Positions 31,611 to 41,950 of a stretch of DNA of 64,000 nt are shown piece after piece (the stretch's first letter is position 1; each line of letters opens with the position of its first letter). The DNA is taken from positions 1-64,000 of the IMG/VR virus record IMGVR_UViG_3300037149_000105. The stretch is one strand, 5' to 3'. The translations under genes and the position numbers were made by a program. Under the pieces are notes generated by a model. It was not told the origin of the DNA and searched no databases. It saw only the letters and a program-made list of their open reading frames with translations. This stretch comes from a virus.

Positions 31611-34568
31611 CTACCCCCCACCACTTAGAATATTTCCAATATTTGTTAAGGTTTGCCCCAAAGTGTCCCCAGTATATGTTGCGTTTGTACCAGTTGTGTA
31701 TGCTGGATTTTGTGTAGCCCCAGTTGGTCTGAGACCAAGAATTGCTCCGTACGGGGAACTAACAAAGGTTGCACTCATACTAAGTAATACTCCACTGAGA
31801 GGACCATTTGGTGGGGCATACCCTCCAATATCAGTATTTTGAGTAAGGGTGGAAACCGCGTAAGGACCAACATTGTTGCTATTGGTTGGGCCTATGAACC
31901 CTTGAAGGAAAACTTGTAGTGCATCCACGTTATTCGACCATGTTTGCAAACCAGAGGAATCAGAAGATTGGGGAACTGATGAGGCGGCTCCCAAAGTCCC
32001 TGAGGCTGCCCCGGAGGCTGAATGATTTGGATTTGACCAATTCGGAATGGCAAAACTGGTCTCCGTCACCCCCATATCACTGGCTGAGTAGGCAAGTTCA
32101 AAATAAGGAACATTAGTTTTATCAAACTTCTGAATCGGGAAATCCTGAGTAATCAGTGTGTCTCCATTTGGTAAATTAGCCTTAACTTTGGGAGTGGAAT
32201 TATTGGCTAAAAGCTCTGTTGCTGCATTTGATGAATTAAGATGAGTGGTCAGACCAGCAGTCAAAAATGCTGACACTGTAAAATTAGCGGGTGAAGATGA
32301 AGAGGCGGAAGAATCAGTGGCTGATGATGGCCATGCATCTGTAGTGAAAGTGATTAGTGCATCAGTTAAGGTGGCGTAACGACCCCAAGGAAATGGGGAA
32401 ATCACTTCGTAACCTTTCTCATTTGTGTAAGGCTGTACCATGGTAGTGCGGTCAATATAATTCCCATCTGCCACTTTTGCTTTAGAAAAAACTGTTCCAG
32501 TTGCCACATCCAACCCACCATTATACCATGTGCCCGTTCCATCAGGAGGGGTTTCGTTCCCAAAGGGAACTTTAGTGCCATCAAGACCATATGCCCCATC
32601 TCCCCCATCATTCTGGATTCTCCATGTAGAAATATTAGCACCAACAGGCATATCATTACGAGTTTCGTATATACTTCCCATTATTTGAGCCAAATATTCT
32701 CTCACTGCTACCTGATCTGGGCTGCGAGTTTCAGTAGCAACCAGAGGAACTGAGGAGATAACTCCAGCCTTAGCAAGGACATTCCCACTTTGAGAATCAT
32801 ATTGAGTCGCAGAGGAAGAAGTAAAAGCGTGAACTAGATTTGGTTGGGCGGCATATATTTGAACTGATTGAGAAACATCTTGTCCATTAATGTTCTGTGT
32901 TATGTTTTGTGGTTGAAGGAAGAGAGGACGTTTTCTCACAAAATTACAGGTGAGACTAGTCGTCGCCTGTCCTCCCACATTATAGCTGTGTGCGATGCCC
33001 GTGATATAAGCATACATATCTTTGTGAGGCATATAAACAGTAAACCCAAGTCTAAGCTCAGGACGAAGTGGAATAGATGCAGAGTACGTTGTAAAACCTA
33101 TATTGGCCCTAGCCAACTCAGCAGCACAAAATCCATAAGCAGCCCGTAAGTCGTTATAGAGAAATCCACAGGGTTTGGCTTGTTCTTGGCGAACCCCAAA
33201 CTTCCTAACTAGATTGACATCAGTAAATCTGACAATTTTGTTAAGTTCTGTAGGGGGAATTATTTGAAATCCACCAGGGGCACAGAAATTGGTGGCAATC
33301 AGCATAGAGGTTTTTCGAATGGCTGATTCCTCTTCCTGGTAGTTTTCGGACAAGATTTCCGACATATTGATGATATATGGGTTAGTTTGTGGAGTAAGGT
33401 TCACCTCTGATAGCCCTGAAGAGGAAAGAGCGGGTGAGTTTGAATTACTTACAATAGTGCAGTCCAGGTTGTATAGGGGTGGTTTGATAATGATTAAACC
33501 ATCAACATCCTGATAACTTTCAAATCCCATGATATCAACCAAGTGTCTTATTCTCTCCAATCTGGTGACCAATTGATTGCCAAATAATTTAACCCCAGAA
33601 AGAACCATGTCAAAAGCATATTCTCGAAGAAGACTTGATATCCCGGCATTTTCTTTACACATATCTGTTTGGGTGAATAATGGTGGGGGTTTTTCCCCAG
33701 CTTTAGCCGCAACAGGAGAATTGTGTTTGGCCACCTTTGTGCTTTCAGCAATTGGGGAAGAAATTGCCTTATTATTTGATGACCATCCAAATAACCGCAC
33801 ATCTCTACATAAATCTTGAAGTCTGGTGGTCCATTTGGTGCAATATTCTTGATTAATTGCTTCCTTATCCCTATCAGATGCCAAGAAGTTTTGCTGGTAC
33901 GCCTCATGAGTAAACTCACTGAAGTCCAATGCCTTATGAAAGGTGTCGTATACGGCAGCATAAATGTTAAAATCGGATTGATTGGTCCTCATGATAGTAA
34001 ATGTGGAATCGGAGTTACCTATGAGAGCTTTATTCAATTCAATTTGAGTCATCTCTAGGAGACGACAGATTCCTGCAATTCCTATGGTGATCTCTAAACT
34101 GGTGGGAGTCTCATTAAGAGCCACAGAAGTAATAAGACCGTTAAATATACGCCGGAAAATGGTATTGCCAGCAGCAGAGAAGAAGTAACCCTTGGCATAA
34201 ATACGAATGGCACTCATAATATCAATTATAATGCTACCCCCAGGAGCCATAAATAACTGCTTAGAACCATTAGGCACAGAAAGATTGATAGTCCCAGAGG
34301 GGATCATAGAGTTAATATTGTAGGAGGTGGTGATTGCGGTAATATAATCGTTAAAATTAACTGCTACAAGACTTGTATATCCTTGACTTAGATAGGGGTT
34401 ATTAAGAAAAGGCAAGGAATCAATATACACCACCATATCAGGGGCCGTTTTAATAATTTCACGTTCCTGTGCGGTCTGTATGATATTGCGAATCTTCGCG
34501 GAAGGCTGCGGGGGGGTAGGGGGAACAGGATTTATTGAAATAGGTTGAGGATTAGAGGGGGTTAACAT
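31611..34568 (-). CDS. Probable baseplate hub protein (gp27/gpD-like)
   Basis: This 985-aa protein begins with a Pro-rich segment (PQPISINPVPPTPPQPSAKI). Around 60-170 strands such as VNFNDYITAITTSYNINSMI, SGTINLSVPNG and GYFFSAAGNTIFRRIFNGLI match the way hub proteins of the gp27 or late-control-D type begin, with a tail-tube-like fold binding the tube axis. Later segments YIINMSEILSENYQEEES and GFTVYMPHKDMYAYITGIAHSY fit the same family. Its start abuts the stop of the upstream gene and it is followed by the spike gene. The C-terminal 400 residues (Ser/Thr/Asn-rich) are an extension not typical of short hub proteins. Confidence 0.6.
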   Translation of the reverse strand: MLTPSNPQPISINPVPPTPPQPSAKIRNIIQTAQEREIIKTAPDMVVYIDSLPFLNNPYLSQGYTSLVAVNFNDYITAITTSYNINSMIPSGTINLSVPNGSKQLFMAPGGSIIIDIMSAIRIYAKGYFFSAAGNTIFRRIFNGLITSVALNETPTSLEITIGIAGICRLLEMTQIELNKALIGNSDSTFTIMRTNQSDFNIYAAVYDTFHKALDFSEFTHEAYQQNFLASDRDKEAINQEYCTKWTTRLQDLCRDVRLFGWSSNNKAISSPIAESTKVAKHNSPVAAKAGEKPPPLFTQTDMCKENAGISSLLREYAFDMVLSGVKLFGNQLVTRLERIRHLVDIMGFESYQDVDGLIIIKPPLYNLDCTIVSNSNSPALSSSGLSEVNLTPQTNPYIINMSEILSENYQEEESAIRKTSMLIATNFCAPGGFQIIPPTELNKIVRFTDVNLVRKFGVRQEQAKPCGFLYNDLRAAYGFCAAELARANIGFTTYSASIPLRPELRLGFTVYMPHKDMYAYITGIAHSYNVGGQATTSLTCNFVRKRPLFLQPQNITQNINGQDVSQSVQIYAAQPNLVHAFTSSSATQYDSQSGNVLAKAGVISSVPLVATETRSPDQVAVREYLAQIMGSIYETRNDMPVGANISTWRIQNDGGDGAYGLDGTKVPFGNETPPDGTGTWYNGGLDVATGTVFSKAKVADGNYIDRTTMVQPYTNEKGYEVISPFPWGRYATLTDALITFTTDAWPSSATDSSASSSSPANFTVSAFLTAGLTTHLNSSNAATELLANNSTPKVKANLPNGDTLITQDFPIQKFDKTNVPYFELAYSASDMGVTETSFAIPNWSNPNHSASGAASGTLGAASSVPQSSDSSGLQTWSNNVDALQVFLQGFIGPTNSNNVGPYAVSTLTQNTDIGGYAPPNGPLSGVLLSMSATFVSSPYGAILGLRPTGATQNPAYTTGTNATYTGDTLGQTLTNIGNILSGGG

Positions 34569-35513
34569 TTAGGCTGACTCCACAATCTTCAGAACACTGG
34601 GGGCAATGGGAGTGTAATCTGAGGGGGTGAGGGTGGTTGAAGTGGAACCAATTGGGGTTTGAGTTTGGGTTACCGAGGACTGAGGAGAAGTGGGGGTGGC
34701 AAGAAGCACTTCTTTGGAGTGACCCCTGTAGATATTGCTTCGAATTGAGGAGAGCCAAGGAGAGCCTGAAACAAATCGCTCCTTCCACGCAATGAAGCCA
34801 ATATCAAATGTATTATAAAATGGATTTTCAGCGGACTGAACAAGAGTCATATTAGTAAACATTCCACTCCACATGAAATTTCCCACTGAGATTACAACAT
34901 CGCCATGACTTTTAATCCGCTTTCGCATATAGTCAGGGGCATTCCATGCGGGGTTAACCTCCTCCCCCTCAAACCAATAACCATTATTCAGGACTATATT
35001 CTCCAATTCCATCACATTACGATAACTAAGACTATACTCTTCCCATTGATCTGTGAGCCCATTCTGGAAATAGCCCCCTGCCGTCATTCCTGACATATGA
35101 AGTTCCACTACATCTTCACCCCAAATACCAAATTGCCACCCACCCCGAGTCATACTTTGACTATCGGCAGTTTGGTGAGTAACACTTAAGGTATGTGGAT
35201 TAATCAAAAAACGAAAGGTGAAATCCGGCTCGTAGTAGTCAGTTTTGGAGGAGTTACGTGATGGAATGCTCACAGTCATGTAATCAGTGAAGGTAGATTT
35301 TGCGAATGAGATGGCTTCATAAGCTGTGGGGACTTGTGAAGAATCATCTTCCCCGGAAACAGTAAGTTGGGGAGCAGGAGCCACTGAAGAAGCCAGCATG
35401 GGAACAGGTACAAGTCTGGTTTCTCCACGCACGGGCAGCATCCCAACTTTGGTGACAGAAGTTAAGTCAAAGGAGGGGGTGTTCCAAATAGGATTTAGGG
35501 AGTCGTCTGACAT
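34569..35513 (-). CDS. Tail/baseplate protein, unnamed
   Basis: The product is 314 aa, with ATG 35513 after AGGAAAAG. The middle has FTFRFLINPHTLSVTHQTAD, RGGWQFGIWGEDVVELHMSG and WEEYSLSYRNVMELENIV. The N-P-x-x-L-x-x...G-x(n)-S-G pattern is common in proteins joining the tube end to the baseplate. A second beta part reads VVISVGNFMWSGMFTNMTLV and TFDIGFIAWKERF. The downstream gene (hub) starts directly at its stop. The gene at 35527-36579 is of similar length and has comparable features (TFQVCLDEKQP, LTFWGMEPDL, FQVQRTINYV), so the two may be distant relatives. Confidence 0.55.
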   Translation of the reverse strand: MSDDSLNPIWNTPSFDLTSVTKVGMLPVRGETRLVPVPMLASSVAPAPQLTVSGEDDSSQVPTAYEAISFAKSTFTDYMTVSIPSRNSSKTDYYEPDFTFRFLINPHTLSVTHQTADSQSMTRGGWQFGIWGEDVVELHMSGMTAGGYFQNGLTDQWEEYSLSYRNVMELENIVLNNGYWFEGEEVNPAWNAPDYMRKRIKSHGDVVISVGNFMWSGMFTNMTLVQSAENPFYNTFDIGFIAWKERFVSGSPWLSSIRSNIYRGHSKEVLLATPTSPQSSVTQTQTPIGSTSTTLTPSDYTPIAPSVLKIVESA

Positions 35514-35526
35514 TTACTTTTCCTGG

Positions 35527-36579
35527 TTATAACCCATTTGCTTGGAATGGGTTAGCTGCGTAGTTGGCAGCCTGAGCCGCATTTGAAGCCGCCTGAGCCG
35601 CAGCCGTGCTTTGTGTATAAAATACGTAGTTGATAGTGCGTTGAACCTGGAAAATGAAATCAAACTTCCACTGATAGGGTGAATTGGCATCCATCGTCCA
35701 AGTAAAGGACTTGAAATACCCTTGGTACACATTCCCTTTGAAATTCATAATAACCTGCCCCTTTACCATAACATCATTATTCCTAGCATTTCTCTGGAAG
35801 GTATTGGCTCCAAACTGAGCAGACCATATGGTCGGAGATAATTGGGTTCGGTTGTTAAAAGGAGAATCTAAGTCAGAGGAGACAAATCGGGTTATTCCAT
35901 TATTTTTAAACAAACTTAACAACTCAATGAATGCGTCTTGTGCGGCAACCCTAAATCGATGTTGAGGGTACATTCCACGTAGTTTTGCTAGAGCTACCGG
36001 AGATGCATCTGGCCCAGTGTAGGGCTGGCCATAAGCACCTAGGGAAGACTGGCCGTAAGCTGATTGGTCAATAGTTTGCTCCAAGAAATCTGTGTCATTC
36101 TCCAAAGACATAATTTCTGTGATGCCATATCGATTCATGAAGAGACCGGTAGAGCCTGAACCAGTGATGAGGTCGGGTTCCATGCCCCAAAAGGTCAGAT
36201 GTAGGCCAGATCTGGTATTGGCTTTATTGATAATGTGTTTCATCTGATGCGAGACCTGAGTAAGACTGCAATTGAGTCTTACGGTTAAGGGCTGACCAAC
36301 CTGAGCGCCTGGAAGCATGACTGTGGGCTGTTTCTCATCAAGACAAACTTGAAAAGTAACAGGAGACTTTAGACGTTTCAGAGTGGGGTTTCCGGTAAAA
36401 CCAATCTTCCACCAAGGAGCATTTTGCAAATTGGTATAATCAACTAAACTAGTCAAAGCCTGACCCACTGCCGTGGTGGCCTGAGCAGAAGTAACAGAAG
36501 ATTGCACGGGCTGCGTCTGCGATAGTGTGGGTAGGGTAACGAGACCTAGATCAGCGTTGGGATTAATGGGGCTGCTCAT
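35527..36579 (-). CDS. Tail/baseplate protein, unnamed
   Basis: This 350-aa protein starts at an ATG overlapping the tape measure stop as ATGA; an ATG four codons earlier is less likely. Recognisable stretches are VTFQVCLDEKQPTVMLPGAQ, GLHLTFWGMEPDLITGSGST and YQGYFKSFTWTMDANSPYQW, with FDFIFQVQRT near the end. The last 30 residues are Ala/Gln-rich (AAAQAASNAAQAANYAANP). There is no known catalytic motif. Position between the tape measure and hub genes matches proteins that form the tail tip or the tube-baseplate joint. Confidence 0.55.
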   Translation of the reverse strand: MSSPINPNADLGLVTLPTLSQTQPVQSSVTSAQATTAVGQALTSLVDYTNLQNAPWWKIGFTGNPTLKRLKSPVTFQVCLDEKQPTVMLPGAQVGQPLTVRLNCSLTQVSHQMKHIINKANTRSGLHLTFWGMEPDLITGSGSTGLFMNRYGITEIMSLENDTDFLEQTIDQSAYGQSSLGAYGQPYTGPDASPVALAKLRGMYPQHRFRVAAQDAFIELLSLFKNNGITRFVSSDLDSPFNNRTQLSPTIWSAQFGANTFQRNARNNDVMVKGQVIMNFKGNVYQGYFKSFTWTMDANSPYQWKFDFIFQVQRTINYVFYTQSTAAAQAASNAAQAANYAANPFQANGL

Positions 36580-39500
36580 TGATTTGTCCAAGGGCTATAG
36601 GGTCGAGCGTGAGCGGGAGCGGGTGCAGTTTCTCCTGCATGTCCAGGAAGTGGGTTACCTTGATTTGTGTTTGCAGCTATTTCAACGCTGTTATTGGTTG
36701 TAGTAATATGATAGGTGTTGCCAGGAAGCACTTTGTTCAATTCACTTTGCACCATTGAGAGATTTCCATGTTTAGCAAGAGTCGGATCTGTGGCTGCTTC
36801 AGTCAGCCAATCCTGATGTTTATCTCTAGCGGACGCCAAAACTGCGTCCATTTTAGTCCCACCTTCAGCATAGGAAGCAAGCTCATAAGCAGTTTTATGC
36901 GGCCCATGTGTGTAGTTTGACTGCCCCTCTATTTCATCTAAATAGGCACTCGCAAGTTGCCTTTGGTAGGCAATTGATTCTGCGGGGGAGTGTCCAACTC
37001 CTAAAAATAAATTTTTATCAAATGAGTGCCCACCCACCTGATACTGATTACCCAGCTTTTCAGCAACATTAGGCATCATTTGATACGCCCCATAAGCTTG
37101 TGATGCTGGTCTATCCTTTGTAACAACATTCTTTTTATTATAGGCTTGATCATCCGTTAATCCTCTTGTCTCACCCTGGCGTATAGTGTCCAACATATCT
37201 TTTCGAAATGGTGGGGCATCAGTGTCATTTGAATCATAGGACGTAGTAGTTTCCCCAGAAAATATTTTTTGATCTTTTTTAATAGAGTCAGCTTGAGTAG
37301 CCTTGGCATATCCCATTTTTAGTCTTAAATCTTCAAGAGTCGTATTAGATGGTACTATTGCCAAGGCATGAATGTCCTGTGCAAGAGTATTGTGAATTTC
37401 CCCCTGAAGAGCATTACCTTCTTGCGTACCAGTGAATCTGCTTTTGGCCACTGTTTGTGCCTCTTCAACTGTGTCAGCTACCTCTGTTAAATTTTTCTTC
37501 TCTTCTGGAGTTCTAGCATTGGATGCTGCATCCCTAATTTTATCTATGGGGCCTTGTTCTGCGGATGGCCCGAAAGCTGCATATTTGTCCGCTCTATCCT
37601 TTTGTTCCTGTAGGGTTTGTTTATCAGTTTTGAACAAAGTAAGATTAAAGAAGTTAACACATTCTTCAAGCAAGGTAACTATGTGTTCTACTAATGCCTT
37701 TAAAGCCTTTTTAATGTAATCCAATGGTCCGGTTATATAACTTTGATTCTCTTCTGCGGTTTTTTTAGCAGCTTTCACATCGGCATCAGAAATAACATCC
37801 GATAATCTCTGAGAAAATAAGTTATTAATTGTATCTTGAACTGGTTTCATTTCTGTAATATCTTTACCAGTATCCAAATTTTTATTAATATCTTTCCATC
37901 CCTTTGAATTTATATTTGAAAACTGTGCTCTAGCTGCCTTTCCTTCTTCAGTATCAGGATTCATTCGTGCAGCCTCTGTAATGCCTGCCAAAATTTGATG
38001 ACCCGCTTGCCCCAAATGTGTAGTAAGATCTTCTGGATGAAGATTGAGATTCTTTCCAACTTCTAAGAATTCCCCAGTCTTTGACAAGGATTGAACTCTG
38101 TTTCTAGCTGAATCAGAAGCTTGAATAAAATCTGAAAGCTTAGCATTTCCATGCATAGCTACTTTTAGTAGGGAAAGTTGTTTAGCTATTTTGCTTTCAG
38201 GAGTTTCACCGGTCAGAGCCTCTTGAGTGGCCAAACCAATTGGTGAGTGATCCTTTATTGCAAGTTTACCTTGATTTCGTTGCTTAAGAAACATTTCCAT
38301 TGCTGCGGTTTCTTCAGGATGACCAGGAGTTACCTTATTTCTTAATGCCTCATCCGTAGCCTTCTCCATTTCTTCTGCCGTGGTGTTTTTTATTGTACCA
38401 TCAGCAAGTAACTTAGCCCCTGTTGCTCTATACTTAGCCTGCTTACTCTCTGCAAACCCTAGACGCCCCTTATCACCCATCTGGATATAAGCAAAAATAC
38501 TCTGTTCGTACGTCTTTTTATCCCCTTCAAGACCCTTGACCATTTTTGAGATATCATCTGTAGTATAAGTAGCATTTTTACCTAAAAGCAGCATTAGTCC
38601 GCAGGTAAAGTTTAGAGATTTATTTAATTTATCAAACTCACTCGTAACATCATCAAGTAGTTTTAAATAAGATACAACGCTAATCCCAGTAGACTGAACA
38701 GCTTTCCCAATATGGACAAACATATCTTCCACTTCACCCATGGAAAGGCTAAATTCATGCAGTAATTTCATAGTTAGTTGGGTAGATTCAGTGGTGTCTA
38801 ACCCAATATTTTTTCCAAACATCGCGCCATTTCGAACTACACCACTATATATATTTGAGGCTCTAGAGGCACCAATGGCGTCATCCGGAGTCATCCCGTC
38901 ATTGACCTTGCCATACTTAGTTTGCACAGCTTGCCCGGACTCAACTACAGTTTTCATCATATCTGACATTTTTTCAAAATCAAGGTCATAGTATCGAGCT
39001 GCCCCCTTCCCCTGGCCACCCATGCCGTAACCTCCTGGTTCTAAAGCCCTACTCCATTCGTTATAATTTGCTCCCATTTTGCCCCCACCCTGAACAATTC
39101 CACCTTTGCCAAGTTTTGAGTATATATCCTTATTTCTATCAAATCCTTGCTGAAAAAGTTGTAAAATACCATAAAGGGCGGCGGCTGGACCAGCAATGGC
39201 TCCCATGGCTCCACCTAACATTGAACCACCCCCTTCTGACATCAGCCCCATTCCCATTTTTCCGAGCATTCCTCCACCACCGGAAGCGGTGGATTTTAGA
39301 GCCCTACCCATAAGGGCACGATCCAACATCCCTGCTACACCAGTTTTTCCTGAAAGTTGGCGAACCACAGCGGATCTGTCCCCCTCACTCATCCCCTTGG
39401 CACTATATACACCCTGAAGTTTGGCAAATCCTGCTGCTCGTTTATCTGCATTAAAGCTAAGTAAGTCAGCATGTCCTTTTTTTACAGCAGTATTCTCCCC

Positions 39501-40208
39501 CGAACGTTTCTTATCAAATAAATCCTGTTTCATTCGTTCCTTGCCAGAACTTATAGTTTCAGCTTTAAGCCGCTTGACCTGAGCCTGCATATTAGCAAGA
39601 TTTCCAAACAACCCCTTGAACCCAAAGTTGTCCAAAACCTTGAAGGCTCTGATTGCCCCACCAATAGAGTCATCGAAAGCCTTACCTACCCCCTTTGCTT
39701 CAGCCACCTGTTTGCTAAATGAAATATCCTCTATAACCCCTTTGGCCTCCTCTACACTTTCAGTTACTCCTTCAATTGCCTTAGTAAAATCATCAGCATT
39801 TTTAATATTTGCTTTCATTGCCTTACCAATAGCCTCTTGAACTTTTTCAATTTTCTTCAATTCTACTTCATCTTTTTCATGAAATTTCTTTGCTTTTTCA
39901 TATTCTTTGTTCAATTTTCCTAAATAACTCACAACTTTTTCTCGTTCTTTTGCATCTGAAACATCTATTCGATGTAATTTAGTTGTGAGAGTCAAAATTT
40001 CTTTGTAATTATTAATTCCCTCCTCTGTTGAAAAAATTATATCATGCAAACTATCGCTCCACCGTTTGAGGGACTTATTACCCTCTTCAATAGGTTTCCC
40101 CATCCCCGCTAATGCTGTTGTCAGGGAACCAACAGTAGTGGTGAGTGAACCCATCAAGGTCTGCATACCTTGAAGAGTTTTAAGGGTTTCTTTTTGACTT
40201 GATGCCAT
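36576..40208 (-). CDS. Tape measure protein with lysozyme-like domain
   Basis: This 1210-aa protein starts at an ATG sharing a base with the upstream stop (TAATG). Residues 60-230 are highly charged and coiled-coil-like (KEYEKAKKFHEKDEVELKKI). A Gly/Ala/Met-rich hydrophobic stretch at about 306-352 (GGAMGAIAGPAAALYGILQL) is typical of tape measure proteins that insert into the cell membrane. Near 1000-1125 there is a transglycosylase-like domain: IRQGETRG with a candidate catalytic Glu, then AYGAYQMMPNVAEKLG. Tape measure proteins set tail length and guide DNA entry; the enzyme domain would open cell-wall peptidoglycan during injection. The length, position after small assembly genes and domain order all fit. 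Confidence 0.85.
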   Translation of the reverse strand: MASSQKETLKTLQGMQTLMGSLTTTVGSLTTALAGMGKPIEEGNKSLKRWSDSLHDIIFSTEEGINNYKEILTLTTKLHRIDVSDAKEREKVVSYLGKLNKEYEKAKKFHEKDEVELKKIEKVQEAIGKAMKANIKNADDFTKAIEGVTESVEEAKGVIEDISFSKQVAEAKGVGKAFDDSIGGAIRAFKVLDNFGFKGLFGNLANMQAQVKRLKAETISSGKERMKQDLFDKKRSGENTAVKKGHADLLSFNADKRAAGFAKLQGVYSAKGMSEGDRSAVVRQLSGKTGVAGMLDRALMGRALKSTASGGGGMLGKMGMGLMSEGGGSMLGGAMGAIAGPAAALYGILQLFQQGFDRNKDIYSKLGKGGIVQGGGKMGANYNEWSRALEPGGYGMGGQGKGAARYYDLDFEKMSDMMKTVVESGQAVQTKYGKVNDGMTPDDAIGASRASNIYSGVVRNGAMFGKNIGLDTTESTQLTMKLLHEFSLSMGEVEDMFVHIGKAVQSTGISVVSYLKLLDDVTSEFDKLNKSLNFTCGLMLLLGKNATYTTDDISKMVKGLEGDKKTYEQSIFAYIQMGDKGRLGFAESKQAKYRATGAKLLADGTIKNTTAEEMEKATDEALRNKVTPGHPEETAAMEMFLKQRNQGKLAIKDHSPIGLATQEALTGETPESKIAKQLSLLKVAMHGNAKLSDFIQASDSARNRVQSLSKTGEFLEVGKNLNLHPEDLTTHLGQAGHQILAGITEAARMNPDTEEGKAARAQFSNINSKGWKDINKNLDTGKDITEMKPVQDTINNLFSQRLSDVISDADVKAAKKTAEENQSYITGPLDYIKKALKALVEHIVTLLEECVNFFNLTLFKTDKQTLQEQKDRADKYAAFGPSAEQGPIDKIRDAASNARTPEEKKNLTEVADTVEEAQTVAKSRFTGTQEGNALQGEIHNTLAQDIHALAIVPSNTTLEDLRLKMGYAKATQADSIKKDQKIFSGETTTSYDSNDTDAPPFRKDMLDTIRQGETRGLTDDQAYNKKNVVTKDRPASQAYGAYQMMPNVAEKLGNQYQVGGHSFDKNLFLGVGHSPAESIAYQRQLASAYLDEIEGQSNYTHGPHKTAYELASYAEGGTKMDAVLASARDKHQDWLTEAATDPTLAKHGNLSMVQSELNKVLPGNTYHITTTNNSVEIAANTNQGNPLPGHAGETAPAPAHARPYSPWTNQ

Positions 40209-40819
40209 TAAATGTCCTCATTAGGATTTACAATTTCCTTGATTGCATCCTTGTAAACGGTCTGCTGGGCTTCCTCAATTTCTTTCAGTGCCTGACCAAT
40301 AAATCTTTTTTCTACCTCGGTCATAACCTGATTGTCAGGGAGGGACTCAAACAGGCGATCTTCAATCTTCTGGCAGTGGACCATAAGGATTTTCCACAAA
40401 ACATTGACTACCTCTTGCCCCCATCCCATGATAAGGTTGCGAATCACCACCCTAAGAGTTGACTCCTTATGAGTTGTGGGATCCAGGATAAACTCATCTT
40501 TTCTATCCTTTAAATCTATCCCATTGACCCAACTGATCGCACGAGAGAGAATTTCTGCCTTGATTCTTGAGACCCAGGCATGACCCTTATACTCCTCAAC
40601 TGCTAAGAGGGTTTCAATTTCTTCCTCTGTAGGAATGTTAGCGAGTCTGAGCTGTATTTGTTTGCCACCAGCCCCAAAGCTGATGAGTTCTGAAGTTTCC
40701 TCAATTCCAAATCCTTTCAAATCCGCAATGATTGTCTCAAGAGAGGGTTGAGGAAGAGACTGAATTTCAACCGGGGCCTTTTTAGCCTCACTGGTATGGT
40801 TAGTATATTTCCGAGTCAT
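40208..40819 (-). CDS. Possible tail assembly chaperone or tail protein
   Basis: The product is 203 aa, with ATG 40819 after AGGAGC. The sequence is mainly helical and charged (YKGHAWVSRIKAEILSRAIS, QALKEIEEAQQTVYKDAIKE) with a short beta part, FGAGGKQIQLRLANIPTEEE. It lies immediately before the tape measure gene and overlaps its start by one base. In many phages this place is held by tail assembly chaperones. No frameshift site joining it to its upstream neighbour was seen. Identity is inferred from position more than from sequence. Confidence 0.5.
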   Translation of the reverse strand: MTRKYTNHTSEAKKAPVEIQSLPQPSLETIIADLKGFGIEETSELISFGAGGKQIQLRLANIPTEEEIETLLAVEEYKGHAWVSRIKAEILSRAISWVNGIDLKDRKDEFILDPTTHKESTLRVVIRNLIMGWGQEVVNVLWKILMVHCQKIEDRLFESLPDNQVMTEVEKRFIGQALKEIEEAQQTVYKDAIKEIVNPNEDI

Positions 40820-40849
40820 TGAAGCTCCTGGTCTACATCAGAGGGACAG

Positions 40850-41950
40850 CTACCCTTCTCTTTCAAAATACTTTGTGATTCTTTCTGAACTTGAGGGCAT
40901 TTCATCTGATTGATTTGCTAGTTCAGTGATAGATTGTTGCACCAATCCTTGAGACCTAGCTCGAATTTCCCGTTCTCTCCGTTTCACTTCTGCATCCGTC
41001 ACCACCACCAGAGTGTTGCTATCTTCTAAAGTGGCAAGTTCAATTCTACGTTTCTGTACGCGAATTTGAAGCTCTCGCTCCTTCTCTTGGGCTTCACTCA
41101 CTTGTTTATTATAAAATTGTTGCATAAGCTGCTCATGTTTATCCCCGTGTATCATTCCATCCATCTCTCTGAGCAGACCCTGCACGGTGTTATCTTCATG
41201 AGAATGCCCAAACCCATCATCAAAATGGGGGGCATCGGACTGAAGCTTAACGTAATCTACAATTTCTGTCCATGGCTCAATCTGATCCATCTTAAGAGAA
41301 TTAAGCTCTCTGATAAGTTCTTTTACATATTTATCTGCGTTCTTTCCTACATGAGCACGAACAATTGCACTGAGATTTAGACTTTCTTCCAATCTCATAA
41401 TGGATCGATTTCGAATAGAAGTAAGTAAAGCCCACAGGTTAAGATGACTGGAAGGAGCAAATAACTTCATCTCTTTTCCATCAGGAAGGAGAATAGACTT
41501 CTGCTCAAACATATGGTCATATTTAGACTCCCATAGAAGTTGACTGGTTTGAGTAGAGCAAAAGGCTGAAATGTAAGGAAATAGGGAGATGTCAGCAACG
41601 TTGGCAGAATAGAGTCTATGAAGTATTGAGTTAATTTCATAAATATCTAGATTATTTATCTCATCTTCAGAAAAAGTGGTGCAGTGGGTTAATATTAATA
41701 CAATTCGTTCATCATTATCTTCTATCATTCTATCCAAAATTTTACGCTCGGATGAAGCTAGGGGTCTAATCCACCCCACTCTTTTACCACTTAATTTGAG
41801 AGGGCGGACCCTGGCTCCTATGGTGATAATTTCTTCCATTGCGGAAGAAACCTCTTTTTTAACCTCAAGGGCAATATTTGATTGTTGATATTTCAGTTCA
41901 CCAAGGTTGATTTGATTCATCATATCAACCCCAGAAGTTGAGGGACTCAT
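40850..41950 (-). CDS. Tail-module protein, unnamed
   Basis: The product is 366 aa. I chose ATG 41950, which overlaps the upstream stop as ATGA and has AAGGAGGAG before it, over a GTG two codons earlier. Residues 45-160 look like a small alpha/beta part (GARVRPLKLSGKRVGWIRPL, then ERKILDRMIEDNDERIVLIL). The C-terminal third is a long charged coiled coil (QVSEAQEKERELQIRVQKRR). It lies in the block of assembly genes before the tape measure. It might be an assembly factor or a tail-completion protein. No family was recognised. Confidence 0.5.
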   Translation of the reverse strand: MSPSTSGVDMMNQINLGELKYQQSNIALEVKKEVSSAMEEIITIGARVRPLKLSGKRVGWIRPLASSERKILDRMIEDNDERIVLILTHCTTFSEDEINNLDIYEINSILHRLYSANVADISLFPYISAFCSTQTSQLLWESKYDHMFEQKSILLPDGKEMKLFAPSSHLNLWALLTSIRNRSIMRLEESLNLSAIVRAHVGKNADKYVKELIRELNSLKMDQIEPWTEIVDYVKLQSDAPHFDDGFGHSHEDNTVQGLLREMDGMIHGDKHEQLMQQFYNKQVSEAQEKERELQIRVQKRRIELATLEDSNTLVVVTDAEVKRREREIRARSQGLVQQSITELANQSDEMPSSSERITKYFEREG

